Below are positions 18,484-27,096 of a stretch of DNA of 64,000 bases, piece after piece. The number at the start of each line of letters is the position of its first letter. Position 1 is the stretch's first letter. Under the pieces are notes generated by a model. It saw only the letters and a program-made list of their open reading frames with translations, ran no database searches and was not told where the DNA came from. The stretch spans positions 1,364,001 through 1,428,000 of the forward strand of contig NZ_LT575468.1 of the NCBI RefSeq assembly GCF_900087055.1, written 5' to 3'. This DNA is from Plesiomonas shigelloides. Its GTDB lineage: Bacteria > Pseudomonadota > Gammaproteobacteria > Enterobacterales > CAMTGL01. Made by a program: the position numbers and the translations under genes.

Positions 18484-20826
18484 TTGAAACGATTTCTTAT
18501 ACTGGATACTGCCGCCGTTGCGGTTATTGCCGGAACTTTGCCTTTAGTGTGGCTCAATGCTTTACCCTCGTGGTTACTGCTGCTCGGGCTATTACCCCTG
18601 TTATTGTTCAGGTTGTTCCCGTCACCGGCCGCGCGTGGTGCGCTGCTGATTCTGGGGGTGTCCTTTATAGGGGCAATAACCGAGGCGCGTCAATTCTTGA
18701 ATGAGAGTCAGCAGCTAAAATCTGACGCCGGTTATATTACCATCATTGCACAGATTAAAAGTCCCCTCCTTAAACGAAATGACAGTCGAGCAAAAAATCC
18801 ACCGCGCGCACCGAGTACGGCGTCGTTAACCGAGCCTAAAGAGCGTCCGATTTTGGTGGAAGTCCTCTCGGGCACAGGTTTAGCAAAGCCTTTTTTGGCG
18901 CGATTGAGCGTATTACAGCCATTACCGATGCAAGCCGGTGAGCGTTGGCAATTACAGGTTAAGTTGCGTCCGCTTTCTGGGCGAGAGAATGAAGGCGGGT
19001 TTGATGCGCAGCGTTGGATGATTTCCGAGCATATCTTAGCGACCGGCTTAATCAAGCAGGGGAAACGTATCGGTGGTGAGCCCGATTTACGCCAGCGCTT
19101 GATCAGTCTTAGCCTGCAACAGATGGCCGATTTACCCAATCAGGATGTACTGCTGGCGCTGGCTTTCGGTGAGCGCAGCATGATATCTGATGTGCGTTGG
19201 CAAGTGTTTCAGTACAGCGGCATTGCACATTTGATGGCAATTTCCGGATTACATGTGCTGTTTGCCGGTTTGTGCGGCTTTATTCTGTGTCGTTTGGCGC
19301 AGTGGTGTCTGCCGATGCGTTGGATGACGCCCTTGTTTCCGTTACTTGGCTCAGCGCTGGCGGCAGGCATCTACGTGTGGCTGGCCGGTGGTAATTTACC
19401 GGCACAGCGCACTCTGTTTGCCCTGATACTCGTATTAGCGGCGCGCTGTTTACGTTGGCAATGGCGGCCAGTGACGTTACTGCTGGTGGTGATGGCTCTC
19501 TTGCTGCTGATTGACCCACTCACTGTGTTATCGGATAGCTTTTGGCTTTCCTGTTTGGCGGTGAGCGTGTTGCTGGTATTGGGGCATTTCTTTCCGTTGC
19601 CGCCATCCCTTAAGCACCATCGCTGGCTGCGCGTACCCGCCGAATGGTTGCATATTCAACTGGGGTTGACTCTGTTATTGGCGCCGGTGCAATTGGCGAT
19701 GTTTCATGGGCTACCGTTGCAAAGCTTGTTAGCCAATGTGCTGGCTATTCCCCTGATCACCTTTGTGACGGTTCCACTTTTGTTACTGGCGTTACTCATC
19801 AGTGCATTGCCGGTGGTGGCAAGTGTCTGCTGGTTATTGGCGGATATCAGTATTCGAGCGCTGTGGCCGGTCGTTACGCCACTGGCCGAGCAGTGGCAAT
19901 GGTTACCGGCGCTCAGCGTACCGTTAAGTTTGGCGTTGTTAGCGGGCGTAATGCTCTGGCGTTTGGGATTACACCGCAGCGCGCCAGTCGCCAGCGTGTT
20001 GCTGGTGGTGCTACTGCTGTTGCCGCTGGCTCGGCGTGAACCCTTATGGCGCGTGGATATGTTGGATATTGGCCAAGGGCTAGCGATGGTGCTGAGCCGC
20101 AATGGGCATGCGATTGTCTACGATACCGGTAGCAGTTGGGATGGCGGTAGTATGGCGACCTTGACGCTACTGCCTTTTTTGCGTTGGCATGGCCTGAGGC
20201 TAGACGGCATTATTCTCTCACATCAGGATAACGACCATGCCGGCGGTTTGCCGGACTTACAGCGTGCTTATCCCGATGCTTGGCTGCGTTTATCCGGCTC
20301 GGTACGCGGGGCAGGGGCGTGTCATCGGGGGCTTAACTGGCAGTGGCAGGGCCTTGGGATCCAACCGTTATGGCCATTGCAACAGGTGACGAAAGCCGGT
20401 AACACCGATTCGTGCACCTTGCTGGTGACCGATGGGCGCTTTCGTGTATTGCTGACGGGCGATATTGATGCCGCTGGCGAGGCGCAGCTTGTGCAGCAGT
20501 CAGTGCAAAAGGGCAGCGATATCCGCGCGGATATCATGACCATTCCCCATCATGGTAGTCGCTCCTCATCCACTTTAGCTTTCTTGCAGGCAGTACAACC
20601 ACAGGCGGCATTGGTGTCGGCAGGACGCTTTAATCAGTGGCGGCATCCGCGGGCAGAAATCTTAGCGCGTTATCAGCAACAGCAGATCCCCGTGTGGAAT
20701 ACCATTGATAATGGGCAGATTAGCGTTCATTTTTTCCCCGACCGTTACCAAATCCTGACCCATCGCAGGAATATTTCGCCGGTTTGGTATCGCCAGCTAT
20801 TTGGCGCACTCCGATCAAACGGTTAG
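18484..20826 (+). CDS. comEC: ComEC/Rec2-family DNA uptake channel protein
   Basis: Homologue of E. coli YcaI (ComEC), the inner-membrane channel for single-stranded DNA import in competent bacteria. The 780-residue protein has an N-terminal hydrophobic region, a ComEC 'competence' domain with many membrane segments (GIAHLMAISGLHVLF, then PAQRTLFALILVLAARC), and a C-terminal metallo-beta-lactamase-like domain from about residue 520. MLDIGQGLAMVL and SHQDNDHAGGLPD hold the HxxDxDH metal site, and IPHHGSRSSS is also present. The start is TTG with no evident ribosome binding site; its position fits the alignment with YcaI. It is followed by msbA after 34 bases, as in E. coli. Whether this organism is naturally competent cannot be told from here. 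Confidence 0.92.
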   Translation: MKRFLILDTAAVAVIAGTLPLVWLNALPSWLLLLGLLPLLLFRLFPSPAARGALLILGVSFIGAITEARQFLNESQQLKSDAGYITIIAQIKSPLLKRNDSRAKNPPRAPSTASLTEPKERPILVEVLSGTGLAKPFLARLSVLQPLPMQAGERWQLQVKLRPLSGRENEGGFDAQRWMISEHILATGLIKQGKRIGGEPDLRQRLISLSLQQMADLPNQDVLLALAFGERSMISDVRWQVFQYSGIAHLMAISGLHVLFAGLCGFILCRLAQWCLPMRWMTPLFPLLGSALAAGIYVWLAGGNLPAQRTLFALILVLAARCLRWQWRPVTLLLVVMALLLLIDPLTVLSDSFWLSCLAVSVLLVLGHFFPLPPSLKHHRWLRVPAEWLHIQLGLTLLLAPVQLAMFHGLPLQSLLANVLAIPLITFVTVPLLLLALLISALPVVASVCWLLADISIRALWPVVTPLAEQWQWLPALSVPLSLALLAGVMLWRLGLHRSAPVASVLLVVLLLLPLARREPLWRVDMLDIGQGLAMVLSRNGHAIVYDTGSSWDGGSMATLTLLPFLRWHGLRLDGIILSHQDNDHAGGLPDLQRAYPDAWLRLSGSVRGAGACHRGLNWQWQGLGIQPLWPLQQVTKAGNTDSCTLLVTDGRFRVLLTGDIDAAGEAQLVQQSVQKGSDIRADIMTIPHHGSRSSSTLAFLQAVQPQAALVSAGRFNQWRHPRAEILARYQQQQIPVWNTIDNGQISVHFFPDRYQILTHRRNISPVWYRQLFGALRSNG

Positions 20827-20860
20827 AATAGCCCGCTATTGTGATAAGTAGGCGAAATAC

Positions 20861-22609
20861 ATGCTGAATGATAAAGACCTGACGACGTGGCAGACGTTCC
20901 GCCGTCTGTGGCCGATGATCAAACCGTTCCGTCTGGGACTGATTGTAGCGGCTATCGCGCTGGTAATTAACGCCGGCACGGATACCGCGATGATCTCGCT
21001 ATTAAAGCCGCTGCTGGATGACGGCTTCGGGAATGCGGATACCAGTTTCCTGCGGGTAATGCCGTTTGCCCTGTTTGGCCTGATGCTGCTGCGCGGTGTC
21101 ACCAACTTTGTGTCTAACTACGGCTTGTCATGGGTATCCGGCAAAGTGGTGATGCATATGCGTCAGCGCCTGTTCAAGCACATGATGCACATGCCGGTGT
21201 CTTTTTTTGACAAACAATCGACTGGTACGCTGCTGTCTCGTATTACCTACGACTCCGAGCAGGTCGCGTCATCCTCTTCCGGTGCGTTGATTACCGTGGT
21301 GCGCGAAGGGGCGTACATCATCGGTCTGCTGGGCATGATGTTCTACAACAGCTGGCAGCTGTCGCTGATTTTAGTGGTGGTAGGCCCAGTCGTGGCGTTG
21401 GCGATTCGGGTGGTTTCCCGTCGTTTCCGCACGCTTAGCAAAGATATGCAAAACACCATGGGCCATGTAACGGCCTCTGCCGAACAGATGCTCAAAGGGC
21501 ATAAAGTGGTGCTGAGCTTTGGCGGCCAAGAAGTGGAAGCCAAACGCTTTGATGAAGTCAGTAATCGCATGCGTCAGCAGTCCATGAAAATGGTGTCGGC
21601 GACCTCGATTTCTGATCCGCTGGTGCAAATCATCGCGTCCAGTGCTCTGTGTGTGGTGCTGTATGTGGCGTCATTGCCGGAAGTGATGCAGACGTTGAGT
21701 GCCGGTACTATCACGGTGGTGTTCTCTTCTATGATGGCGTTGCTGCGTCCGCTCAAATCGCTGACTAACGTGAACGCGCAGTTCCAGCGTGGTATGGCCG
21801 CGTGCCAAACGCTGTTTACCATTTTGGATATGGAGCCGGAAAAAGATGACGGCACTCGTCGTCTGGAGCGTGCCAAGGGCGATATCGAATTCCGTAATGT
21901 CACCTTTACCTACCCAACCAAAGATAATCCAGCGCTGAAAAACATCAGCTTTACCGTTCCGGCGGGCAAAACCGTGGCATTGGTGGGGCGTTCTGGCTCA
22001 GGCAAATCGACCATTGCTAACTTGCTGACCCGTTTTTATGACATCCAAGCGGGTGAGATCCTGATGGATGGTCATGAGCTGCGCGAATATCAGCTGTCTG
22101 ACCTGCGTAATCAGGTCGCACTGGTTTCTCAGCAAGTGCATCTGTTCAATGACACCGTGGCCAACAACATTGCTTATGCTCGTACCGATGTGTACAGCCG
22201 TGAGCAGGTGGAGCAAGCGGCGGAAATCGCCCACGCCTCCGAGTTTATCCAGAAGATGGATCAGGGTTTTGATACGCTGGTGGGTGAAAACGGCGTGCTG
22301 CTTTCCGGTGGTCAGCGTCAGCGTATTGCGATTGCCCGAGCCTTGCTGCGCGATTGCCCAATTCTGATTCTGGATGAGGCCACCTCGGCGCTGGATACTG
22401 AATCGGAGCGCGCTATTCAAGCAGCGTTGGATGAACTGCAGAAGAACCGTACTGCTCTGGTGATTGCTCACCGTCTGTCGACCATCGAAAATGCGGATGA
22501 AATTCTGGTGGTGGATGAAGGCGAGATTGTCGAGCGTGGCAAACATGCTGATCTGCTGGCGCGAAACGGTGCCTATGCCCAATTGCATCGCATGCAGTTT
22601 GGGGAATAA
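20861..22609 (+). CDS. msbA: lipid A core flippase MsbA
   Basis: MsbA is an essential homodimeric ABC half-transporter that flips lipid A-core across the inner membrane. The 582 residues equal the E. coli length. Six membrane helices occupy about 20-310. The nucleotide-binding domain has Walker [10 protein letters not shown] (near 377), the signature [16 protein letters not shown] (near 480) and Walker [12 protein letters not shown]. It heads the msbA-lpxK-ycaR-kdsB cluster, linking lipid A flipping with lipid A and Kdo synthesis. Confidence 0.98.
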   Translation: MLNDKDLTTWQTFRRLWPMIKPFRLGLIVAAIALVINAGTDTAMISLLKPLLDDGFGNADTSFLRVMPFALFGLMLLRGVTNFVSNYGLSWVSGKVVMHMRQRLFKHMMHMPVSFFDKQSTGTLLSRITYDSEQVASSSSGALITVVREGAYIIGLLGMMFYNSWQLSLILVVVGPVVALAIRVVSRRFRTLSKDMQNTMGHVTASAEQMLKGHKVVLSFGGQEVEAKRFDEVSNRMRQQSMKMVSATSISDPLVQIIASSALCVVLYVASLPEVMQTLSAGTITVVFSSMMALLRPLKSLTNVNAQFQRGMAACQTLFTILDMEPEKDDGTRRLERAKGDIEFRNVTFTYPTKDNPALKNISFTVPAGKTVALVGRSGSGKSTIANLLTRFYDIQAGEILMDGHELREYQLSDLRNQVALVSQQVHLFNDTVANNIAYARTDVYSREQVEQAAEIAHASEFIQKMDQGFDTLVGENGVLLSGGQRQRIAIARALLRDCPILILDEATSALDTESERAIQAALDELQKNRTALVIAHRLSTIENADEILVVDEGEIVERGKHADLLARNGAYAQLHRMQFGE

Positions 22610-22716
22610 CCGCGTATGCAAGCCGTGCAATATCTGGAGCGAGCCGCGTTTACGTGGCTCTTTCAGGAGCCGATACCGAAAGGAATAATGCAAGGCATCA
22701 TGCGAGGAGCTGGGCG

Positions 22717-23721
22717 ATGATAGAGAAACTCTGGTTTTCCCGCTCGCCTTGGTGTTGGCTGCTGTTGCCGCTCAGCGCCTTGTTTGCCCTGATCAGTGGT
22801 GTGCGCCGACTGGCGTTTCGTTTCGGGCTAAAAAAAGCGTGGCGTGCGCCGGTGCCTGTGGTGGTGGTCGGCAATATTACGGTCGGCGGTAACGGTAAAA
22901 CGCCGATGGTTGTCTGGCTGGTGGAGCAATTGCAGGCACAAGGTTACCGTCCGGCGGTTGTGTCACGCGGTTATGGCGGCAAGGCCGAGTGCTATCCACT
23001 GCTGGTGACCGATAACGTGTCCACGGCGCAGGCCGGTGATGAGCCGGTGCTGATCCGTCGGCGCACTGGGGTGCCGGTGGCGGTAGCGCCGCAGCGCAGT
23101 GCTGCGGTGCAGGCGCTGCTTGATACCTATCCACAGCAGATTGATGTCATCATTACTGATGATGGGTTGCAGCATTATGCGCTGGCGCGCGATATCGAAA
23201 TCGTGATTGTCGATGGGGTGCGTCGCTTCGGAAATGGCTTTTTGCTGCCAGCAGGCCCACTACGAGAAACGCCACAGCGTTTATTCTCGGTAGCCGCGGT
23301 AGTGGTGAATGGCGGTAATGCGCAGCACGGCGAAATCCCGATGCAATTAGCGCCCGATTTGGCCATCAATTTGGCGACTGGAGAGCGCCGCGCGGTGAGT
23401 GCGTTACCGCATATTGTTGCGATGGCCGGTATTGGCCATCCCCCACGCTTTTTTGCTACTTTGCAGCAACTAGGCGCTGCACCGGAGCGCTGTGTGGCGT
23501 TTGCCGATCATCAGGCCTACCACGCAGAGCAGCTCAATGCGCTCGCGACGACAGAACAAACCTTGTTGATGACGGAAAAAGATGCCGTCAAATGCCGTGA
23601 TTTTATCCAACCAAACTGGTGGTATTTGCCAGTCAGTGCTCAGCTGCCGGAAAGTGCAGGGCAGGCGCTGTTGGCGCAGATCATCGCCAAGATCACAGCG
23701 CAAAAAACCGATCATATCTAA
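22717..23721 (+). CDS. lpxK: tetraacyldisaccharide 4'-kinase LpxK
   Basis: LpxK phosphorylates the 4' position of the tetraacyldisaccharide 1-phosphate to give lipid IVA at the inner membrane. The 334-residue protein starts [12 protein letters not shown] with a membrane-anchoring N-terminal helix. The P-loop lies in [12 protein letters not shown], and [17 protein letters not shown] and GDEPVLI are conserved. The start at 22717 is preferred over an in-frame ATG at 22654 because AGGAG lies about 8 bases upstream and it aligns with E. coli LpxK. In E. coli ycaQ lies between lpxK and ycaR; it is absent here. Confidence 0.96.
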   Translation: MIEKLWFSRSPWCWLLLPLSALFALISGVRRLAFRFGLKKAWRAPVPVVVVGNITVGGNGKTPMVVWLVEQLQAQGYRPAVVSRGYGGKAECYPLLVTDNVSTAQAGDEPVLIRRRTGVPVAVAPQRSAAVQALLDTYPQQIDVIITDDGLQHYALARDIEIVIVDGVRRFGNGFLLPAGPLRETPQRLFSVAAVVVNGGNAQHGEIPMQLAPDLAINLATGERRAVSALPHIVAMAGIGHPPRFFATLQQLGAAPERCVAFADHQAYHAEQLNALATTEQTLLMTEKDAVKCRDFIQPNWWYLPVSAQLPESAGQALLAQIIAKITAQKTDHI

Positions 23722-23732
23722 GGAGATGACGT

Positions 23733-23915
23733 ATGGATCACCGTCTGCTTGAAATTGTGGCGTGCCCGGTTTGTAAGGGAAAGCTGCATTACGATAAAGA
23801 GAAACAAGAGTTGGTTTGCAAACTGGACCGTCTGGCTTATCCAATGACCGACGGCATTCCGGTATTGCTGGAAAACCGCGCCCGTGAACTGACCGCTGAA
23901 GAGATCCTGTCATGA
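23733..23915 (+). CDS. ycaR: YcaR, Trm112-like zinc-ribbon protein
   Basis: A 60-residue Trm112/UPF0434 protein nearly identical in layout to E. coli Yca[19 protein letters not shown], a third Cys in [13 protein letters not shown], and DGIPVLLE. The CPVC pair and later Cys form part of a small zinc-ribbon-like fold. Its role is not established; related proteins are methyltransferase partners. It starts 11 bases after lpxK and overlaps kdsB by 4 bases, so it is translated within the lpxK-kdsB operon. Confidence 0.93.
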   Translation: MDHRLLEIVACPVCKGKLHYDKEKQELVCKLDRLAYPMTDGIPVLLENRARELTAEEILS

Positions 23916-24664
23916 GTTTTACCGTGATTATTCCGGCTCGCTACGCGTCCACCCGTTTGCCGGGTAAGCCGCTGGCGGACATCGGTGGTAAACCGATGGT
24001 GGTGCACGTGATGGAAAAGGCACTGCAATCGGGTGCTGAACGTGTGATTGTGGCGACCGATCATCCTGACGTTGCGACAGCGGTCAAAGCCGCTGGCGGT
24101 GAAGTTTGCATGACGCGCGTTGATCACAATTCCGGTACTGAACGCTTAGCCGAAGTGATTGAACATTACGGGCTGGCCGATGATGCCATCGTGGTAAACG
24201 TGCAGGGCGATGAGCCGTTGATCCCTCCGGCGGTGATTCGTCAGGTCGCGGATAATCTGGCGCAAGCGACACAAGCGCGTATGGCGACCCTGTCCGTGCC
24301 GATTCGTGATGCCGAAGAAGCTTTTAATCCTAATGCGGTGAAAGTGCTGACCGACAAAGATGGCTATGCCCTCTATTTCTCACGCGCTACCATCCCGTGG
24401 GATCGCGATAACTTTGCCCACAGCCGTGAGCAGATTGGCGATTTTTACCAACGCCATGTGGGCATTTATGCCTACCGCGCCGGTTTTATCCGTCAGTACA
24501 TCAATTGGCAGCCGAGCCAGTTAGAGCAAATTGAGTGCCTTGAGCAGCTGCGCGTGCTGTGGTACGGCGAGAAGATCCATGTCGCACAGGCATCCGAAGC
24601 CTTGCCGGCGGGCGTGGATACCCCCGAAGATCTGGATAAAGTACGCCAGATTATTGCGGGTTAA
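23912..24664 (+). CDS. kdsB: CMP-Kdo synthetase KdsB
   Basis: KdsB activates Kdo with CTP to CMP-Kdo for lipopolysaccharide inner-core synthesis. The 250-residue cytidylyltransferase begins [20 protein letters not shown], the nucleotide-binding loop of the family. [20 protein letters not shown] and NFVEQLR-type C-terminal residues ([12 protein letters not shown]) are also conserved. It overlaps ycaR by ATGA and ends at a strong terminator. Confidence 0.97.
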   Translation: MSFTVIIPARYASTRLPGKPLADIGGKPMVVHVMEKALQSGAERVIVATDHPDVATAVKAAGGEVCMTRVDHNSGTERLAEVIEHYGLADDAIVVNVQGDEPLIPPAVIRQVADNLAQATQARMATLSVPIRDAEEAFNPNAVKVLTDKDGYALYFSRATIPWDRDNFAHSREQIGDFYQRHVGIYAYRAGFIRQYINWQPSQLEQIECLEQLRVLWYGEKIHVAQASEALPAGVDTPEDLDKVRQIIAG

Positions 24665-24688
24665 TTCTTTACCGAGCAGACAAAACTG

Positions 24689-24715
24689 AAAAACCACCCT
24701 TGCGGTGGTTTTTTA
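24689..24715 (+). terminator. kdsB terminator
   Basis: AAACCACC (24691-24698), 5-base loop, GGTGGTTT (24704-24711) followed by TTT, the end of the msbA-lpxK-ycaR-kdsB operon. Confidence 0.9.
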
Positions 24716-24801
24716 TTGGCCATATTTTATTTGCCACAATAAGAAAAATGGTGTCATCTTTATAAGAAGCAGACAATGCAGGGCGGTACAGGAGGTACGA
24801 A

Positions 24802-25692
24802 ATGGAAGGTTTGCTGGACGATCTGGGTCAGTTGCTGGGAGAGCCAGTGTCACGGGCGGAAGTGATTGGCCGTGGTCAGGTGGCGACCGTGTATGCCTTG
24901 TACGACAGTCAAAACCGCACCTTCCCTGTGGTAGCGAAAGCCTACCCAGTGGCGGGGGTGGCGCAAAATGAGATGAACAAGCTGTTGCTGTTATCTCGTC
25001 ACTCTTGGGTTCGCGTGCCCGCGGTGCACAGCGTGTATTGTCCGACCCGAACATCCCTCTATAAAGAAATCTTATTGTTGGAGCGTTTACCGGGGATCAC
25101 GGTTTCAGCCCCTTGTCGCAGCACTGATCGCTCTCAGGCATTAAGTGAACATATCGTAGATTGCTTGCTGAGCTGGCACCGTGTTGATAGCCAAGGTTTC
25201 ACGGGGATCAGTGGCGATCTTAAAGAGCAAGGATGGACGGAGTGGTATACCCGCTATCAAGTGCAGCTGTGGAACCAGTTGGAAGCCTTTACCGATTGCG
25301 ATTATGCCGAGCGGGTGATTTTGTACCGTTCACTGGAGAAAACGTCGCGCCTGTTTAGTGAGTTTGATGATACTTGTGTGTTGGTGCACGGCGATTTTCG
25401 CTTACGTAACCTGCTTAAAGATGTGAAAACAGATCAGCTCTTAGCGGTACTCGATCCGGGCGAGATCCAAGCGGCACCACGCGAATATGATTTGATGCAC
25501 CTGTGTGACGATCCCTTTGCCGAGAAAGTGCTGTCCACTTACCTCAAACGCGCCCCTGTGGCGGAGCAATTTGCCGCGCGGCGTTGGCTTTATAAAGTGT
25601 GGGATGAAGTGGCGGCGGGGTTACGTTGTGGCAAAATGAACCATGAGCGGTTGGCGGCCTACAGCCAAAACTTGATCCCGTGGTTGGAATAA
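24802..25692 (+). CDS. ycbJ: YcbJ, aminoglycoside-phosphotransferase-like protein
   Basis: Homologue of E. coli YcbJ, at the same place between kdsB and elyC. The 296-residue protein has a kinase-like fold of the APH/choline-kinase group. The N-lobe contains VVAKAYPV, then EILLLERLPG, and the catalytic loop is VHGDFRLRNLL. AVLDPGE takes the place of the metal-binding loop and WRRWLYKVWDEV-like residues follow near the end. The Asp and Asn of HGDFRLRN are those needed for phosphotransfer, so an active kinase is possible; the substrate is unknown. A GGAGG site lies about 7 bases before the start. Confidence 0.88.
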   Translation: MEGLLDDLGQLLGEPVSRAEVIGRGQVATVYALYDSQNRTFPVVAKAYPVAGVAQNEMNKLLLLSRHSWVRVPAVHSVYCPTRTSLYKEILLLERLPGITVSAPCRSTDRSQALSEHIVDCLLSWHRVDSQGFTGISGDLKEQGWTEWYTRYQVQLWNQLEAFTDCDYAERVILYRSLEKTSRLFSEFDDTCVLVHGDFRLRNLLKDVKTDQLLAVLDPGEIQAAPREYDLMHLCDDPFAEKVLSTYLKRAPVAEQFAARRWLYKVWDEVAAGLRCGKMNHERLAAYSQNLIPWLE

Positions 25693-25714
25693 CCGCCAGC
25701 GCAGCGGTTATTCC
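25686..25714. terminator. hairpin between convergent ycbJ and elyC
   Basis: GGAATAACCGC (25686-25696), loop CAGCGCA, GCGGTTATTCC (25704-25714) is a perfect 11-bp stem that includes the ycbJ stop codon. Lack of T-runs makes it a weak bidirectional terminator or stabiliser. Confidence 0.5.
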
Positions 25715-25722
25715 TCGCCTAT

Positions 25723-26493
25723 TTAGTGCTTACCTTTGAGGGTTAACCACCATTCACCCAGTAGCTCATACCATGCGCGTTCACTGCGCTCAAGGTACGA
25801 AGCGGCGGGGAAGTAAGTCTCCCAGAAATTAGCATGGCCATCAGAGGTTAACTGGTTGGCCGGTGCGGGGATGGGGTGCATGCCGTTATCGGCAAACAGG
25901 CGCATCGCGCGCGGCAAATGGCTGGCGGAGGTGACCAGCACCGCAGGCTGATCTTTGATCAACGCTTTCATCGCCAGCGCTTCATCTTCAGTGTCACGCG
26001 GGGTTTCAATCAGTACCATGTCTTCTTTAGGTACCCCAAGGCTGGAGGCCACCTGCGCCGCGACACGCGCGCTACTGACCTCAGATGCCGCCGGTGCGCC
26101 GCTAAACACCAACTTGGCTTTGGGGTGCATGCGGTAAATACGTATCCCTTCAGCAATACGTGCCAGTGTATTACGGCCAACTTGCGCACTTGGTGGCAGC
26201 AGCGGATCATAAGAGTAAGAGCCGCCGAGCACGATGACAAAGCTGACATCACCATTAGGTTGATAAGTCGGGTATTTGTTTTCGGTGGGGCGCAGCAGTG
26301 CATCGGCCACCGGCTGGAAGGAAAGCAGCAACAAAACAATCCATCCCGCAGAGATTAGGGTTTTGCCCGTTTTTTGCCAGCGGGTAAACCACAGCAGCAA
26401 TAACCCGAGCAAGATTAGCAGCAGCATGGCCGGTAACGGCATGACCAATGCGCCAATCAGTTTTTTCAGTTCAAACATTCCGAATGCAGACAT
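25723..26493 (-). CDS. elyC: ElyC, envelope biogenesis factor (DUF218)
   Basis: ElyC (YcbC) in E. coli supports peptidoglycan synthesis at low temperature and undecaprenyl-phosphate metabolism. The 256-residue protein starts MSAFGMFELKKLIG. It has two N-terminal membrane helices (about 14-65) and a periplasmic DUF218 domain with VIVLGGSYSY, KLVFSGAPAASE, then LIETPRDTEDEA and VLVTSASHLPRAM. The start at 26493 is chosen because GGGGAT precedes it by about 5 bases; in-frame starts at 26523 and 26478 are possible. It is convergent with ycbJ and, unlike in E. coli, separated from cmoM by the histidine decarboxylase module. Confidence 0.9.
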   Translation of the reverse strand: MSAFGMFELKKLIGALVMPLPAMLLLILLGLLLLWFTRWQKTGKTLISAGWIVLLLLSFQPVADALLRPTENKYPTYQPNGDVSFVIVLGGSYSYDPLLPPSAQVGRNTLARIAEGIRIYRMHPKAKLVFSGAPAASEVSSARVAAQVASSLGVPKEDMVLIETPRDTEDEALAMKALIKDQPAVLVTSASHLPRAMRLFADNGMHPIPAPANQLTSDGHANFWETYFPAASYLERSERAWYELLGEWWLTLKGKH

Positions 26494-26909
26494 AGCATCC
26501 CCGTAGACATTATTTTCTGCCATGATAGTCGATTAAGTCTGAAAAAATAACCACATACGCCAGATTAGGCTCCTTGTGATGACGTTGTGTACCTACAATC
26601 TCGCCTTGCTCGCAACTTGCTGTGTGAAAAATGAACACCGTTACACCTAGGGTTGAAGCTGAGCTATACGCAGTATTTAGGTTTTTTGTTCCTTTAGTTC
26701 TCTTATTCCTTTGCATGCTGGTGTTGTTGGTAATTTTGGGTTGTCTTCCTGTCAGTCTTTGATTTTAAATATATTAGTCTATAACCAAATATTCGTTGAT
26801 GAATTATCGCTGAAGTTAGTCGTATGATGAAAATTAAATGGGCATGTTTAATATTGTCATGCTGTTTAAAAATGTAATAGTAAAAATGAAATTGGAAAGG
26901 AATAAAAAT

Positions 26910-26969
26910 ATGTCAATGCGATTTCCATATAATTCTTTCGCCATCAAATACGCAAAAAGATTACAGTGA
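26910..26969 (+). CDS. possible 19-residue leader peptide upstream of hdcA
   Basis: An ATG at 26910 follows AAAGGA by 8 bases and opens a 19-codon frame ending TGA at 26967. The peptide, MSMRFPYNSFAIKYAKRLQ, is basic and has no His, so it is not a classical histidine attenuator leader. It ends 127 bases before the hdcA start. It may be a chance frame in AT-rich DNA, but the binding site is among the best in the region. Confidence 0.3.
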   Translation: MSMRFPYNSFAIKYAKRLQ

Positions 26970-27055
26970 GAATTGTTTGCTTACTCTTACGAATGTAACA
27001 GAGTTATATGTGTGATTAGAGTCACGATTCAGCAGGATAAATCGATTAATTTACT

Positions 27056-27088
27056 CCTCAGTTTAGTGAATATCTATCTACGCTGAGG
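27056..27088 (+). promoter_or_regulatory. inverted repeat covering the hdcA ribosome binding site
   Basis: CCTCAG (27056-27061) pairs with CTGAGG (27083-27088), with one further T-G pair outside and a 21-base loop. The 3' arm contains the GAGGG binding site of hdcA, so this hairpin would hide it when formed. Confidence 0.35.
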
Positions 27089-27096
27089 GTGAAATT

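Larger units (their letters stand above)
26494..27096. other. AT-rich leader and promoter region of the histidine decarboxylase module
   Basis: About 600 bases separate elyC from hdcA. From 26761 to 27000, 66 of 240 bases are G or C (27.5%), far below the genes on both sides. It contains a 19-codon open frame with a good ribosome binding site (26910-26969) and an inverted repeat covering the hdcA ribosome binding site (27056-27088). Promoters are likely but several AT-rich hexamers compete and I do not choose one. Confidence 0.6.
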
